From assembly GCA_029263895.1 (NCBI GenBank), contig JARIDO010000020.1, positions 1 through 64,000 of the forward strand: a DNA stretch of 64,000 bases, read 5' to 3'. A program made the translations under genes and the position numbers. The DNA comes from Sporosarcina sp. (GTDB lineage Bacteria; Bacillota; Bacilli; Bacillales_A; Planococcaceae). Of this stretch, positions 56,037-64,000 are shown piece by piece. The notes under the pieces are model-generated. The model ran no database searches. It had not been told where the DNA came from and saw nothing but the letters and a program-made list of their open reading frames with translations. Numbering within the stretch: the stretch's first letter is position 1; each line of letters opens with the position of its first letter.

Positions 56037-57224
56037 ATGGGTAAAGAAAAATTCGACAGATCCAAACAGCACGCTAACGTTGGAACAATCGGTCACGTTG
56101 ACCATGGTAAAACTACACTAACTGCTGCAATCGCAACAGTACTTGCAAAAAAATCAGGTGGTACTGCTCAATCATACGCAGACGTTGATAATGCACCTGA
56201 AGAAAAAGAGCGTGGTATCACAATCAATACATCACACGTTGAATATGAAACTGCAACTCGTCACTACGCACACGTAGACTGCCCGGGTCACGCTGACTAT
56301 GTTAAAAACATGATCACTGGTGCTGCTCAAATGGACGGCGGAATCTTAGTTGTATCTGCAGCTGATGGTCCAATGCCACAAACACGTGAGCACATCCTAC
56401 TTTCTCGTCAAGTTGGTGTTCCATACCTAGTTGTCTTCATGAACAAATGTGACATGGTAGATGACGAAGAACTTCTTGAATTAGTAGAAATGGAAATTCG
56501 TGATCTTCTATCTGAGTATGAATTCACTGGCGATGACATTCCTGTTATCAAAGGTTCTGCTCTTAAAGCTCTTGAAGGTGAAGAAGCTTGGGAAGAAAAA
56601 ATTATCGAACTTATGGATGCTGTTGATTCATACATTCCAACACCACCACGTGATACTGAAAAGCCATTCATGATGCCAGTTGAGGACGTATTCTCAATCA
56701 CTGGTCGTGGTACAGTTGCAACTGGTCGTGTTGAGCGTGGAGTAGTTAAAGTAGGAGATGTTATTGACATCATCGGTATCGTTGAAGAGCCGAAGTCTAC
56801 TACTGTAACTGGTGTAGAAATGTTCCGTAAATTACTTGACTATGCTGAAGCTGGAGACAACATCGGTGCACTACTTCGTGGTGTAGCTCGTGAAGATATC
56901 CAACGTGGTCAAGTACTTGCGAAGCCAGGAACAATCGTTCCACACACTAAGTTCACTTCAGAAGTTTATGTTCTTTCAAAAGAAGAAGGTGGACGTCATA
57001 CTCCATTCTTCTCAAACTACCGTCCACAGTTCTACTTCCGTACAACTGACGTAACTGGCGTTATCGAGCTTCCAGAAGGCGTAGAAATGGTTATGCCTGG
57101 CGATAACATCGAAATGACAGTAGAATTGATTGCTCCAATCGCTCTTGAAGAAGGTACAAAGTTCTCTATCCGTGAGGGTGGACGTACTGTAGGCGCTGGC
57201 GTTGTAGCAACAATTACTAAATAA
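56037..57224 (+). CDS. tuf: Elongation factor Tu
   Basis: 395 aa. [49 protein letters not shown] 56037 follows AAGGAGGAT; the upstream open frame runs through the leader. No second tuf gene in the window. Confidence 0.99.
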   Translation: MGKEKFDRSKQHANVGTIGHVDHGKTTLTAAIATVLAKKSGGTAQSYADVDNAPEEKERGITINTSHVEYETATRHYAHVDCPGHADYVKNMITGAAQMDGGILVVSAADGPMPQTREHILLSRQVGVPYLVVFMNKCDMVDDEELLELVEMEIRDLLSEYEFTGDDIPVIKGSALKALEGEEAWEEKIIELMDAVDSYIPTPPRDTEKPFMMPVEDVFSITGRGTVATGRVERGVVKVGDVIDIIGIVEEPKSTTVTGVEMFRKLLDYAEAGDNIGALLRGVAREDIQRGQVLAKPGTIVPHTKFTSEVYVLSKEEGGRHTPFFSNYRPQFYFRTTDVTGVIELPEGVEMVMPGDNIEMTVELIAPIALEEGTKFSIREGGRTVGAGVVATITK

Positions 57225-57240
57225 TTTTAATTTCTTCAAA

Positions 57241-57264
57241 ACCCGTCCTTGTGACGGGTTTTTT
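57241..57264 (+). terminator. Terminator after tuf
   Basis: ACCCGTC, loop CTTGT, GACGGGT, six T. Confidence 0.92.
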
Positions 57265-57361
57265 GTTTTATTATAAATTATTTAGAAAGACGTAAATGGA
57301 AAGAGTGTTAAGAAAAACGTTTTTGAAGTTTGAAATCTGCTAAGAAAACCACATAGTATTG

Positions 57362-57390
57362 TTGACAGCTAATATGATTTTTGTTAAATT
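57362..57390 (+). promoter_or_regulatory. Promoter of the antiporter gene
   Basis: TTGACA 57362-57367, 17-nt spacer, TAAATT 57385-57390. Confidence 0.8.
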
Positions 57391-57399
57391 AGTTATTAC

Positions 57400-57425
57400 A
57401 CTTTAATGCTTTACTACATTAAAGT
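57400..57425 (+). promoter_or_regulatory. Inverted repeat at antiporter start site
   Basis: ACTTTAATG (57400-57408), loop CTTTACTA, CATTAAAGT (57417-57425), perfect 9-bp arms about 10 bp past the -10. Operator or 5' stem. Confidence 0.6.
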
Positions 57426-57446
57426 AAGTTGTTAGGAGGAATATTC

Positions 57447-58763
57447 ATGAATGCGGTTGTAATAGCGGTTTTAATAATGCTTATACTTAGTTTGTTTCGA
57501 GTAAATGTTGTGTTGGCTTTAGTGGTTGGGGCGATTACAGGTGGTTTAATAGGAGGCCTTTCTATTGAAGAAACAATTAATTCATTTACGGACGGTTTAG
57601 GGGATGGTGCGATAATTGCCCTTAGTTATGCTTTGCTTGGAGGGTTTGCGGTTGCGATTTCAAAAACAGGACTCCCGCAATTGTTAGTTGCATTTATGTT
57701 GCGTTTAATGAATAGGGAAGGTGAAAGTCAACGAACAGCACTGGGAAAAGTGTTAATAGTGATGGTGCTTTTATCGTTGGCAATAATGTCACAAAACTTG
57801 ATTCCAATTCATATTGCATTTATTCCTTTAGTAGTACCGCCCATTATACATATTTTAAATCTATTAAAAGTTGACAGAAGGTTAATAGCTTCGGTATTAA
57901 CATTCGGTTTGACAGTTCCTTATATACTTTTGCCATATGGCTATGGATTTATATTTCATGAAACGTTAGTGAAGCAAATGGCTATTTCGGGTTTGGCGAT
58001 AACGATGGATGATATACCTAAAGCAATGCTCGTGCCAGTAGCCGGCTTGGTTGTAGGCCTTCTTGTAGCGGTGTTTCTATCGTATCGAAAGCCAAGAGAG
58101 TATACCAGTGAAGAAATAATTGTTGAGATCACAAAAGAAAACGTTAAACTTAGAGATATTCTATTCACGGTATTGGCGTTAATTGCAACATTGGTTGTGC
58201 AAATCCCTACTCAGTCCATGATTGCGGGCGCTGTTGCCGGCATAAGTGTTTTGTATATTACCGGGACATTAAAATGGAAAGAAGCGGATGGCGTTATTAA
58301 TGACGGAATGAGAATGATGGCATTTGTAGGTTTTGTAATGATTGCAGCAAATGGTTTTGCTGCAGTGTTAAAAGATACAGGGCATATTACGTTTCTAATT
58401 AACGATGCAAGTGAGCTAGTCGGAGAAAATAAAGGCATCGCAGTATTAATAATGTTGGTAGTTGGTTTGGTGATCACAATGGGAATAGGGTCATCTTTTG
58501 CGACGATACCTATTATAGCGGCGATTTTTGTACCGATGGCTCTAGAATTCGGCTTAGGTTCAATGGCAACAATTGCGTTAATTGGGACTGCGGCGGCTCT
58601 TGGTGATGCTGGATCACCAGCATCTGATTCAACACTTGGACCAACCGCCGGTCTAAATGTAGATGGGCAACACAATCACATATGGGATACTTGTGTGCCG
58701 ACTTTTTTACATTTTAATATCCCTTTAATTTTATTTGGCTGGATTGCAGTAATGATTTTATAA
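57447..58763 (+). CDS. NhaC/YuiF-like Na+/H+ antiporter-family permease
   Basis: 438 aa with about 11-12 hydrophobic segments. Starts MNAVVIAVLIMLILSL; contains SQNLIPIHIAFIPLVVPP, LPYGYGFIFHE and a conserved core LGDAGSPASDSTLGPTAGLN with DGQHNHIWDTC at the end, typical of the NhaC-like / YuiF family (annotated as antiporter or amino-acid permease). Ion or substrate unresolved. ATG 57447 with AGGAGGA at 57434-57440. Single gene with its own promoter, placed between tuf and the S10 operon; base usage appears slightly more A+T and Val/Ile-rich than the ribosomal neighbours. Confidence 0.85.
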   Translation: MNAVVIAVLIMLILSLFRVNVVLALVVGAITGGLIGGLSIEETINSFTDGLGDGAIIALSYALLGGFAVAISKTGLPQLLVAFMLRLMNREGESQRTALGKVLIVMVLLSLAIMSQNLIPIHIAFIPLVVPPIIHILNLLKVDRRLIASVLTFGLTVPYILLPYGYGFIFHETLVKQMAISGLAITMDDIPKAMLVPVAGLVVGLLVAVFLSYRKPREYTSEEIIVEITKENVKLRDILFTVLALIATLVVQIPTQSMIAGAVAGISVLYITGTLKWKEADGVINDGMRMMAFVGFVMIAANGFAAVLKDTGHITFLINDASELVGENKGIAVLIMLVVGLVITMGIGSSFATIPIIAAIFVPMALEFGLGSMATIALIGTAAALGDAGSPASDSTLGPTAGLNVDGQHNHIWDTCVPTFLHFNIPLILFGWIAVMIL

Positions 58764-58855
58764 AGTATAACAAACCAATAAATATAAATTAGTTTGCAAT
58801 TAAGTTCAATTCGAATTATAATTATATAGTTAAGAAATGGATTTCGTGAAATGAC

Positions 58856-58884
58856 TTGCGAAACTCATTTTTTTAATGTATAAT
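58856..58884 (+). promoter_or_regulatory. Promoter of the S10 operon
   Basis: TTGCGA 58856-58861, 17-nt spacer, TATAAT 58879-58884 with TG ahead of it. Confidence 0.85.
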
Positions 58885-59321
<437 letters not shown>

Positions 59322-59365
59322 TTGATAGAAAAACAAAACACATATTAAATCAGGAGGTGTGACAA

Positions 59366-59995
59366 ATGACCAAAGGAATCTTAGGAAGAAAAGTCGGTAT
59401 GACTCAAGTATTTGCTGAAAACGGAGATCTTATCCCAGTAACGGTAATTGCAGCTGCTCCAAACGTTGTACTTCAAAAGAAGACGATTGAAACAGACGGC
59501 TACGCAGCAATCCAACTTGGATTTGAAGACAAACGTGAAAAGCTCTCTAACAAACCTGAAAAAGGACATGTTGCGAAAGCTGAAACGGCACCTAAGCGCT
59601 TCATTCGCGAATTCCGCGAATTAGATGTTAATGGGTACGAAGTTGGTCAGGAAGTCAAAGTTGATACATTCGCAGAAGGCGACATTGTCGACATTACAGG
59701 AACTACAAAAGGTAAAGGATTCCAAGGTGTTATTAAGCGCCACGGATATTCTCGCGGACCTATGAGTCACGGATCACGTTTCCACCGCAGACCAGGTTCA
59801 CTCGGATCTGTTGATGGACAACGTGTATTTAAAGGGAAGAAACTTCCTGGACGTATGGGTGGCAAAACAGTTACAATACAAAATCTTGAAATTGTACGAG
59901 TTGACACTGAGCGCAACTTGTTGCTCGTAAAAGGTAACGTTCCAGGATCACGTAAATCACTTATTAAAGTGAGAAGCGCAATCAAAGCGAACTAA
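59366..59995 (+). CDS. rplC: 50S ribosomal protein L3
   Basis: 209 aa, [14 protein letters not shown] and the basic loop [32 protein letters not shown] upstream. Early assembly protein of the 50S. Confidence 0.98.
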   Translation: MTKGILGRKVGMTQVFAENGDLIPVTVIAAAPNVVLQKKTIETDGYAAIQLGFEDKREKLSNKPEKGHVAKAETAPKRFIREFRELDVNGYEVGQEVKVDTFAEGDIVDITGTTKGKGFQGVIKRHGYSRGPMSHGSRFHRRPGSLGSVDGQRVFKGKKLPGRMGGKTVTIQNLEIVRVDTERNLLLVKGNVPGSRKSLIKVRSAIKAN

Positions 59996-60020
59996 TCTTT
60001 AAAGAAAGGAGGAAATAGAA

Positions 60021-60644
60021 ATGACCAAAGTAACAGTAGTAAGCCAAACTGGATCTTCTGTTGGTGACATCGAGTTAAACGATGCGATTTTTGGAATCGA
60101 GCCAAATGAAGCAGTCCTATTTGAAGCATTGGTCCAACAACGCGCGTCTTTGCGTCAAGGTAACCATAAAGTTAAAAATCGTTCTGAAGTTGCTGGCGGT
60201 GGACGTAAACCATGGCGCCAAAAAGGAACAGGTCGTGCTCGTCAAGGGTCGATTCGTTCACCACAATGGCGTGGAGGTGGCGTTGTCTTCGGTCCAACTC
60301 CAAGAAGTTATAGCTATAAGCTACCTAAAAAGGTTCGTAGACTTGCACTTCTTTCAGCACTATCTACAAAAGTGCGTGAAGAAAGTTTAGTCGTACTAGA
60401 AGGGTTAGCGTTTGATGCTCCAAAAACAAAAGATTTTATTAAAGTACTTGCAGATCTTTCGATTGACAAGAAAGCTTTGATTGTAACAGCTGACCTAGAT
60501 GAGACAGTAGCTTTGTCTGCGCGTAACATCCCGGGTATTAGCGTTGTAACAGCAAATGGTATTAATGTTCTAGACCTAGTCGGTCACGACAAATTGGTTA
60601 TGACAAAAGCCGCAGTTGAAAAAGTAGAGGAGGTGCTTGGTTAA
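60021..60644 (+). CDS. rplD: 50S ribosomal protein L4
   Basis: 207 aa; exit-tunnel loop [19 protein letters not shown] intact, hence no sign of macrolide-type loop changes. TAATG overlap with rplW. Confidence 0.97.
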   Translation: MTKVTVVSQTGSSVGDIELNDAIFGIEPNEAVLFEALVQQRASLRQGNHKVKNRSEVAGGGRKPWRQKGTGRARQGSIRSPQWRGGGVVFGPTPRSYSYKLPKKVRRLALLSALSTKVREESLVVLEGLAFDAPKTKDFIKVLADLSIDKKALIVTADLDETVALSARNIPGISVVTANGINVLDLVGHDKLVMTKAAVEKVEEVLG

Positions 60645-60928
60645 TGGAAGCACGTGATATTTTAAAACGTCCGGTCATTACCGAGCGTTCTTCTGAACAA
60701 ATGGAATTCAAAAAGTACACGTTTGAAGTTGATACGCGCGCAAACAAAACGCATATCAAACAAGCTATTGAAGAAGTTTTCGGAGTTAAAGTTGAGAAAG
60801 TCAACGTACAGAACTACAAAGGTAAGTTCAAGCGTATGGGTAAACATGCAGGTTATACAAACAAACGCCGTAAAGCGATTGTTACATTAACTGCTGACTC
60901 TAAAGACATCGAACTTTTCGAAATCTAA
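60644..60928 (+). CDS. rplW: 50S ribosomal protein L23
   Basis: 94 aa; [15 protein letters not shown]; signal recognition particle and trigger factor docking site. ATG shares one base with the rplD stop codon. Confidence 0.97.
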   Translation: MEARDILKRPVITERSSEQMEFKKYTFEVDTRANKTHIKQAIEEVFGVKVEKVNVQNYKGKFKRMGKHAGYTNKRRKAIVTLTADSKDIELFEI

Positions 60929-60972
60929 TCGTGAAAAAACAGATAGACAATTAACCAAAGGAGGGAACACAA

Positions 60973-61803
60973 ATGGCGATTAAGAAATACAAACCTACCT
61001 CCAACGGACGTCGTAACATGACTACTTCGGATTTCGCAGAAATTACTGCTTCAAAACCGGAAAAATCATTGCTTACACCGCTAAAGCGAAAAGGCGGCCG
61101 TAACAACACTGGTAGGATAACTGTTCGTCACCATGGTGGAGGCCACAAACGCCAATACCGCGTCATCGATTTCCAACGTCGGAAAGATGGCATACCTGGA
61201 CGCGTTGCTACGATCGAATACGATCCGAACCGTTCGGCTAATATTGCACTTATTAACTATGCAGATGGAGAAAAGCGTTATATTCTCGCACCTAAAGGTT
61301 TGCAAGTTGGAATGACAATTGCGTCAGGTCCGGATGCAGATATCAAAGTAGGTAACTCACTGCCGCTAGAAAACATCCCTATGGGTTCTACAATTCATAA
61401 CATTGAATTGAAACCAGGTAAGGGTGGCCAACTCGTTCGTTCTGCAGGAACTTCTGCTCAGCTTCTTGGACGTGAAGGAAAGTACGTTATTGTACGTCTT
61501 CAGTCTGGTGAAGTTCGCATGATTCTTGCTACTTGCCGCGCGACTATCGGTCAAGTTGGTAACGAACAACACGAACTTATCAACATTGGTAAAGCAGGTC
61601 GTTCACGCTGGATGGGCAAACGTCCAACTGTTCGTGGATCTGTTATGAACCCTAACGATCACCCACATGGTGGTGGTGAAGGACGTACACCAATCGGTCG
61701 TAAGAGCCCAGTTACACCTTGGGGTAAACCGACTCTTGGATTCAAAACGCGTAAGAAAAACAACAAGTCCGACAAACTTATCGTTCGTCGTCGTAAAAAA
61801 TAA
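60973..61803 (+). CDS. rplB: 50S ribosomal protein L2
   Basis: 276 aa; [14 protein letters not shown] start and C-terminal [18 protein letters not shown] loop with the conserved His of the peptidyl-transferase neighbourhood. AAAGGAGGGAACAC upstream. Confidence 0.98.
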   Translation: MAIKKYKPTSNGRRNMTTSDFAEITASKPEKSLLTPLKRKGGRNNTGRITVRHHGGGHKRQYRVIDFQRRKDGIPGRVATIEYDPNRSANIALINYADGEKRYILAPKGLQVGMTIASGPDADIKVGNSLPLENIPMGSTIHNIELKPGKGGQLVRSAGTSAQLLGREGKYVIVRLQSGEVRMILATCRATIGQVGNEQHELINIGKAGRSRWMGKRPTVRGSVMNPNDHPHGGGEGRTPIGRKSPVTPWGKPTLGFKTRKKNNKSDKLIVRRRKK

Positions 61804-61863
61804 TGTGAGAGCACTGCGGTTCAATAATTGGGCCGTAGTACAAACACGGAGGGAGGTTCCGAC

Positions 61864-62142
61864 ATGGGCCGCAGCTTGAAAAAAGGACCTTTTGTAGATG
61901 ATCACCTTATGAAAAAGGTCGAAGCGCAAAAAGGATCCGAGAAAAAACAGGTTATCAAAACATGGTCACGCCGTTCTACAATCTTCCCGACTTTCATCGG
62001 AATAACGATTGCTGTATATGACGGACGCAAACACGTTCCTGTCTACGTGACTGAAGATATGGTTGGTCATAAACTTGGTGAGTTCGCTCCTACGCGTACT
62101 TATAAAGGACATGGCGCCGACGATAAGAAAACAAGACGGTAA
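61864..62142 (+). CDS. rpsS: 30S ribosomal protein S19
   Basis: 92 aa beginning [34 protein letters not shown] site precedes ATG 61864; an upstream in-frame ATG at 61828 is unlikely to be used. Confidence 0.97.
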   Translation: MGRSLKKGPFVDDHLMKKVEAQKGSEKKQVIKTWSRRSTIFPTFIGITIAVYDGRKHVPVYVTEDMVGHKLGEFAPTRTYKGHGADDKKTRR

Positions 62143-62161
62143 TTGAGAGGAGGTAATTCTG

Positions 62162-62506
62162 ATGCAACAAGTAAAAGCTTCTGCCCGCACAATCCGCATT
62201 GCACCTCGTAAAGTCCGTTTGGTCGTTGATCTTATCCGAGGCAAAAAAATCGGTGAGGCTATAGCAATTCTACGCCTGACGCCAAAAGCGGCATCACCGG
62301 TTGTGGAAAAAGTATTGAAATCAGCGGTTGCTAATGCTGAACATAATCATGAGATGGACGTAGAAAACCTTTTCATAAGCGAAGTATTCGTAGATGAAGG
62401 TCCTACAATGAAACGTTTCCGTCCACGTGCACAAGGTCGTGCAAGTGCTATTAACAAACGTACGAGCCACATCACTGTAGTGGTATCAGAAAAGAAGGAG
62501 GGATAA
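62162..62506 (+). CDS. rplV: 50S ribosomal protein L22
   Basis: 114 aa; [20 protein letters not shown] and the tunnel hairpin [25 protein letters not shown] upstream. Its last codons contain the ribosome binding site of rpsC. Confidence 0.97.
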   Translation: MQQVKASARTIRIAPRKVRLVVDLIRGKKIGEAIAILRLTPKAASPVVEKVLKSAVANAEHNHEMDVENLFISEVFVDEGPTMKRFRPRAQGRASAINKRTSHITVVVSEKKEG

Positions 62507-62509
62507 TTC

Positions 62510-63169
62510 GTGGGTCAAAAAGTACATCCTAACGGTTTACGGGTCGGTATCATCCGTGACTGGGAGTCTAAGTGGTACGCAGAAAAAGACTATGCGACTC
62601 TCTTGCACGAAGATTTGAAAATCCGTGACTTCATCGAAAAACGTCTTGTAGAAGCATCTGTTTCTAAAGTAGAAATTGAGCGCGCTGCAAAACGTGTTAA
62701 CGTAACAATTCACACTGCGAAGCCTGGAATGGTTATCGGTAAAGGTGGAGCCGAGGTTGAAACACTTCGTAAACAGCTTAACGATATTACTGGCAAGCGT
62801 GTACACATCAACATCATTGAAATCAAACGCGCTGATCTAGATGCGAAACTGGTTGCAGAATCAATTGCGCGTCAACTAGAAAGCCGTGTATCATTCCGTC
62901 GTGCTCAGAAGCAAGCTATTCAACGTACAATCCGCTCTGGTGCAAAAGGAATTAAAACTCAAGTATCCGGACGTCTTGGCGGTGCCGACATCGCTCGTGC
63001 GGAACATTACAGTGAAGGTACTGTCCCTCTTCATACTTTACGTGCAGACATTGATTATGCACACGCAGAAGCAGACACAACATACGGTAAGCTTGGCGTT
63101 AAAGTATGGATTTACCGTGGAGAAGTCCTTCCAGTAAAGAAGAAGAACTCTGAGGAAGGAGGCAACTAA
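62510..63169 (+). CDS. rpsC: 30S ribosomal protein S3
   Basis: 219 aa, GTG start; KH motif [33 protein letters not shown]. Four bp after rplV. Confidence 0.98.
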   Translation: MGQKVHPNGLRVGIIRDWESKWYAEKDYATLLHEDLKIRDFIEKRLVEASVSKVEIERAAKRVNVTIHTAKPGMVIGKGGAEVETLRKQLNDITGKRVHINIIEIKRADLDAKLVAESIARQLESRVSFRRAQKQAIQRTIRSGAKGIKTQVSGRLGGADIARAEHYSEGTVPLHTLRADIDYAHAEADTTYGKLGVKVWIYRGEVLPVKKKNSEEGGN

Positions 63170-63170
63170 T

Positions 63171-63795
<625 letters not shown>

Positions 63796-63812
63796 TGAAG
63801 GAGGTTGCAGTC

Positions 63813-64000
63813 ATGACTGAGCGTAACCAACGCAAAGTATATACAGGCCGTGTAGTATCCGACAAAATGGATAAAACAGTTACTGTAATGATCGAAACAC
63901 ATAAAAAACATTCTTTATACGGTAAGCGTGTAAAGTACTCTAAGAAGTTTAAGGCCCATGATGAACTAAATGAAGCGAAAATCGGTGATGTTGTTCGTAT
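63813..64000 (+). CDS. rpsQ: 30S ribosomal protein S17 (3' cut off)
   Basis: First 62 codons, [20 protein letters not shown] onwards, with GAAGGAGGTT upstream of ATG 63813. The frame is open at the right edge of the window; the usual length is ~87 aa. Confidence 0.96.
   Translation, partial: MTERNQRKVYTGRVVSDKMDKTVTVMIETHKKHSLYGKRVKYSKKFKAHDELNEAKIGDVVR

Overview
The window is chromosomal DNA from a low-GC, endospore-forming Gram-positive of the order Bacillales. Evidence: the conserved ctsR-mcsA-mcsB-clpC-radA to sigH-secE-nusG-rplK to rpoBC-str-S10 gene order of Bacillus relatives, strong AAGGAGG-type ribosome binding sites, CtsR heptad operators, T-box, TPP and L10 leaders, a CotD-like spore coat protein and sigH. 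A member of the Planococcaceae (Sporosarcina-like) is my best guess, but that is inference from sequence flavour and gene content, not from a search.

Layout. (1) 1-12,060, plus strand: a type VII secretion (Ess/Yuk) locus. It holds a cut-off putative lipase-like effector with a helical C-terminal half, a small helical protein, WXG100 EsxA/YukE, YukD, EssB, EssC, EsaA/YueB, EssA, and a DUF5082/DUF5344-like pair. (2) 12,090-15,160, minus strand: a TPP-riboswitch-controlled thiamine salvage operon thiM-thiD-thiE-thiW. (3) 15,200-20,000: a carboxylesterase-like hydrolase, a 21-nt degenerate repeat array, a two-component system, an HtrA-type protease and a DCC-family oxidoreductase. (4) 20,050-25,170: small genes (54 aa, CotD-like, 61 aa membrane protein), a BirA-type operator in front of bioY-bioB, a 560-aa membrane protein behind an ECF-sigma-like promoter, and a GNAT acetyltransferase. 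(5) 25,320-31,700: CtsR regulon (ctsR-mcsA-mcsB, then clpC with its own CtsR operator) and radA; disA is absent from its usual place. (6) 31,850-40,530: yacL, ispD, ispF, gltX, a cysteine T-box, cysE-cysS-mrnC-rlmB-yacP and sigH. (7) 40,600-57,260: rpmG, secE, nusG, rplKA, rplJL, a methyltransferase, rpoB, rpoC, ybxF, rpsL, rpsG, fusA, tuf. (8) 57,360-58,760: an NhaC-like antiporter inserted between tuf and the S10 operon. (9) 58,850-64,000: the S10 operon through a cut-off rpsQ.

Most of the right two thirds is ordinary core gene content. The accessory interest is in the first 25 kb: a T7SS locus whose neighbours suggest a lipase effector with a possible reversed LXG architecture and partner chaperones lacking an adjacent LXG toxin, plus several short genes and regulatory structures. 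I found no CRISPR array, insertion sequence, prophage, tRNA or rRNA. I did not find a clearly new multi-gene system; the T7SS flanks are the best candidate.
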